Below are positions 16,601 to 19,212 of a stretch of DNA of 19,212 nt, piece after piece. The notes under the pieces were generated by a model. The model saw only the letters and a list, made by a program, of their open reading frames with translations. It made no database searches and was not told the origin of the DNA. This DNA is from Stramenopiles sp. TOSAG23-3 (Eukaryota > Sar): contig LT642314.1 of assembly GCA_900128585.1 (NCBI GenBank), positions 4,677-23,888 of the forward strand, given 5' to 3'. Positions within the stretch are counted from its first letter, which is position 1. The number at the start of each line of letters is the position of its first letter. The position numbers were made by a program, and so were the translations under genes.

Positions 16601-16836
16601 AAACACTCTTTTTACCGACATACAATTTTGCGACCCGGTGATTGTTGATGCTTGTCGGTCTGGTTGCCCTCTTGCAAGATACTCTGACTGTTGGCAATCT
16701 TCAAAAACAGAGGACGTAACAAATATTAATTGTTTTTTTTTTTGGACGACTATTTTTTCTTCTTCTGAAAATCAACAAAGCAAGACGAAATTTGCTCAGA
16801 GTTGCACCAATCGATACAAATGTGTGACTTATCATC

Positions 16837-19212
16837 ATGCCCAAATTATCTCTAGTATCAGTGTTTACGTTGCTGCTTGCAGTCCAAGCCATGCACTTCG
16901 GAAAGAAGGGCGAGGTTGCGAGGAAGCATACGCTTACTTCAGATTCGGCAGGGGCGCGTCCAAACTTGAATTCTTTTCAGTTCAATTCCAAGCCACTGCC
17001 TGTATTTCCAAAGAGTCACTCTCGTCGGCTTTTGTGGGGCAGTACGAGACCTAATACTGTTGGAAAAATCTACACCGATTGTGGGGCCACAAGCCCAAGA
17101 CCGTGTGGTCCAAACGAAGTGAACGTTACGATCGCGTCTACAACTGGGGATCACCCGGCCGAAGTGCGCTGGGACATTTACTCGAATAGCCAGGAACGCC
17201 TCACCTACGGTCAAGGCGGCTGCTCGAAACAATGGTGCTTTCAACGTGCGCGCAATTACACCATTGTAGGGAAAGGCTACGTTGGGGACGGATGGCAGGG
17301 CTCTCAACTGACCGTTGCAGAGACCGACGGACCCGTGCACGTCGACGCCTGGGAAGGACCTGCAGATAGTGACAACAAGAACCCCGTTCAGATTCTATTG
17401 GTCTTTCCCTGCCCATTTGGAACCTATGGAGAGGCATGCACGCCTTGTATAACTGGACGGTTTGGCATACTGGAGGGCCAACCAACCGAGGAAAAGGCGT
17501 GCCCGTACACGGCTGCAACTTGTCCTCCAGGATACGTCTGCCCAGGCATAGGAGGCACTGCCGTTCCCTGCCCAGTAGGAACCGCAAAGGAGAGCACTGG
17601 AGGTTCGAACGTATCCGACTGCCAAAAATGCCCTGCTGGTCGGTACGGCCCTTCCATCGGGGCCATTGCTTGCGAAGGCGTTTGCCCAGGCGGCACATAT
17701 GGAACCACGATAGGAGGAACGAATGCGTTCACGTGCACCAAGTGCCCTACAGGAAGATATGGAACCGAGGAGGGCCAAGTCCATGCATTGGCGTGCCAAG
17801 CCTGCCCTCGAGGTTCCTACTGTCAACAGGGTTTGAGAGTCCTGTGCCCTGCAGGGCGATCTGGAAACGTATCCAAAGCGTACAACATGACAGTAGGGTG
17901 TCCATTTGTTTGCCCTCCTGGACAATATACAGGACTGTTGGGCCAAACTTCAATTGTAAACTGTGAAGATTGCCGGGGTGGCACATACTGTGTAGATGGA
18001 GCCGTACTCAGTTGCTCCAAAGGGAGGTACGGGAATGTCAGTGGGTCGTACAACGTGACGGAAGGGTGCCCCGGCCAGTGTGCCACTGGAAAATATGGCA
18101 CAATGATAGGAGATCGATCAAGTTCAGGATGTCTCGTCTGCCCTGCCGGAAAGTTTGGGAACGAAACCGCACAAGTGGATTGTTTGGATTGCCCCGACGG
18201 GACTACGATGTCAGGGAATTCATCGAACCAGACTTGCCAGCCGTGTCTTCAGGTTACTGTAACATGTGACGGGGGAAGTTTTCCCGAAGACATTACGTGG
18301 GCAATACAGCAGGGCGGTTTGGATGTTGTATCTGGTCAGGGCGGTGATTCAAGGGATGCCTGCCTTTTACCCGGGTTGTTCACAGCAAAAGGTCAAGATT
18401 CATACGGCGATGGTTGGGGTGATGGAAGCCTCAACGTCACCGGCAAAAATGGGGACAAAATTTTGGATTCATGGTCGGGACCCACTGAACAGGACTTTGT
18501 CAACGCGGTCTTTACAACACTTTCGATTTCAGTGTGCAACCCTGGCGAGTTTGGTCTTGGCGCAATATGTTACACTTTGGAAGAATGCCCCCCAGGACAT
18601 TACTGCTACAATAGTAAAGTCACTCCTTGCCCCGCGGGAAAGTACGGGAACATTTCCGGACAAAGCAACGAGTCGGCGGCGTGCCCTTATAATTGCAAAA
18701 AAGGGTACAGCCATGGTTTGGAAGGGCAAACTTCGGGGTCGGTTTGCTCTATTTGCCCACCTGGTCATTTCTGCCCCAATGTTATTTCTCCTTGCCCCGC
18801 GGGAAAGTACGGTAACGTGTCTGGGCAAAGCAACGAGTCAGCGGCGTGCCCAAATATGTGTGCCGCTGGACGGTACGGTATAATTTTCGCGGGCCAAACT
18901 ACAGCACAATGTCTAGCCTGTCCCCGAAAGACATATGGCATTGATGGCAAATCGTGCACCCAATCCTGTGACACTTGTGGCTCCGATTGTCCGTTGGTAT
19001 GTTTCCGAACCTATGTTGATACTTTCGACCCAAAGCAGCAACAAATTGTTTCGACGAGTGCGAGTGGTGCCGTTAGTGTATTTGCCGCCGACATCGACGG
19101 AGACGGAGACATGGACCTTGCAAGTGCTTCTTCTGGTGACAATAAAATTTCATGGTACGAAAACACGGACGGCAAAGGAACCTTTGGAAGTCCTAACGTA
19201 GTGTCGACGAGT
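16837..19212 (+). CDS. Large secreted cysteine-rich protein with GCC2/GCC3 repeats, duplicated GDGW module and VCBS repeat (3' truncated)
   Basis: A continuous frame from ATG 16837 to the window edge: 792 codons, no stop, no intron. Residues 1-18 (MPKLSLVSVFTLLLAVQA) are a clear signal peptide. Residues about 80-190 form a module with WDI, GQGG, GDGW (150-153) and a W-x-GP motif. Residues about 473-567 repeat it: WAI, GQGG, GDGW (524-527), WSGP. Between them (192-470) and after (567-725) lie cysteine-rich GCC2/GCC3, ephrin-receptor-like modules of C-P-x-G-x-Y-G type, about 55 residues each. Four carry a G-N-(V/I)-S glycosylation sequon at N344, N400, N605 and N660. From about 735 a VCBS/FG-GAP repeat begins, with an Asp-rich calcium-binding loop at 752-760 (DIDGDGDMD), and the frame leaves the window. 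The protein is probably a large glycosylated extracellular or cell-surface protein for adhesion or recognition. Function is inferred from architecture only. Confidence 0.9.
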   Translation, partial: MPKLSLVSVFTLLLAVQAMHFGKKGEVARKHTLTSDSAGARPNLNSFQFNSKPLPVFPKSHSRRLLWGSTRPNTVGKIYTDCGATSPRPCGPNEVNVTIASTTGDHPAEVRWDIYSNSQERLTYGQGGCSKQWCFQRARNYTIVGKGYVGDGWQGSQLTVAETDGPVHVDAWEGPADSDNKNPVQILLVFPCPFGTYGEACTPCITGRFGILEGQPTEEKACPYTAATCPPGYVCPGIGGTAVPCPVGTAKESTGGSNVSDCQKCPAGRYGPSIGAIACEGVCPGGTYGTTIGGTNAFTCTKCPTGRYGTEEGQVHALACQACPRGSYCQQGLRVLCPAGRSGNVSKAYNMTVGCPFVCPPGQYTGLLGQTSIVNCEDCRGGTYCVDGAVLSCSKGRYGNVSGSYNVTEGCPGQCATGKYGTMIGDRSSSGCLVCPAGKFGNETAQVDCLDCPDGTTMSGNSSNQTCQPCLQVTVTCDGGSFPEDITWAIQQGGLDVVSGQGGDSRDACLLPGLFTAKGQDSYGDGWGDGSLNVTGKNGDKILDSWSGPTEQDFVNAVFTTLSISVCNPGEFGLGAICYTLEECPPGHYCYNSKVTPCPAGKYGNISGQSNESAACPYNCKKGYSHGLEGQTSGSVCSICPPGHFCPNVISPCPAGKYGNVSGQSNESAACPNMCAAGRYGIIFAGQTTAQCLACPRKTYGIDGKSCTQSCDTCGSDCPLVCFRTYVDTFDPKQQQIVSTSASGAVSVFAADIDGDGDMDLASASSGDNKISWYENTDGKGTFGSPNVVSTS
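18624..18851 (+). repeat. 63-nt near-identical internal repeat, period 165
   Basis: Copies at 18624-18686 and 18789-18851 encode PCPAGKYGN(I/V)SGQSNESAACP. The copies differ at a handful of mostly synonymous positions. The 165-base period equals one 55-residue GCC2/GCC3 unit, showing recent module duplication. Confidence 0.9.

Larger units (their letters stand above)
16016..16836. other. Spacer before the secreted cysteine-rich gene
   Basis: The first 300 bases are AT-rich with a GAA-type purine run at about 16205-16240. Composition rises in about 16330-16530 (57 percent GC in 16381-16440), where a possible minus-strand exon lies. The frame at 16446-17054 (+) overlaps the following gene in another phase and has no domain signature, so it is not called. 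Confidence 0.55.

Noticed and set aside
17395-18883. Several frames on both strands in the secreted protein region
   Set aside because: The continuous frame from 16837 carries signal peptide, regular cysteines and a VCBS loop. The others are shadows.

Overview
The window looks like nuclear DNA of a flagellated unicellular eukaryote, most likely a microalga or related protist. A stramenopile is possible, but I cannot fix the lineage from sequence alone. The reasons are: large eukaryote-type multidomain proteins (J domain + fibronectin III + WW-like, IQ motif, EF-hand + DUF4795-like, GCC2/GCC3 + VCBS); a dynactin p27 gene, part of a complex that land plants lack; monocistronic genes on both strands; very AT-rich spacers full of TAA/TTA runs; and TATA-like boxes. 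Every gene reads as one uninterrupted exon.

Layout: an AT-rich left flank opening with 27 G (1-887); J-domain/FN3/WW-like protein (888-3137, +); small proline-rich, possibly secreted orphan (3555-4025, -); 1.5 kb spacer with a perfect 36-bp tandem duplication and short palindromes; IQ-motif coiled-coil protein (5525-8413, +); dynactin subunit 6 (8709-9338, -) with an E2F-like palindrome just before its start codon; AT-rich spacer (9352-10275) with a 38-bp direct repeat; coiled-coil, Ser/Arg/Pro-rich protein (10276-11979, -); 1.3 kb spacer with a G-rich tract, telomere-like TTAGGG units, a 27-nt triple repeat and a 14-nt double repeat; GC-rich EF-hand/coiled-coil DUF4795-like protein (13289-16015, +); spacer with a possible minus-strand exon; and a large secreted cysteine-rich protein (16837 to the window end, +, 3' truncated).

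Function: dynactin 6 belongs to the dynein cargo adaptor. The EF-hand/DUF4795-like protein has relatives in flagella (QRICH2). The IQ protein and the two coiled-coil proteins fit calmodulin-linked or cytoskeletal scaffolds. The neighbourhood therefore leans towards microtubule or flagellar biology, but these are separate transcription units and co-function is inference. The last gene is a surface or secreted protein and does not share that theme.

The least ordinary items are the J+FN3+WW-like architecture, the duplicated GDGW module enclosing GCC2/GCC3 repeats, the base-composition break at the EF-hand gene, and the E2F-like palindrome at the dynactin gene. I saw no tRNA, rRNA, transposon or CRISPR array.
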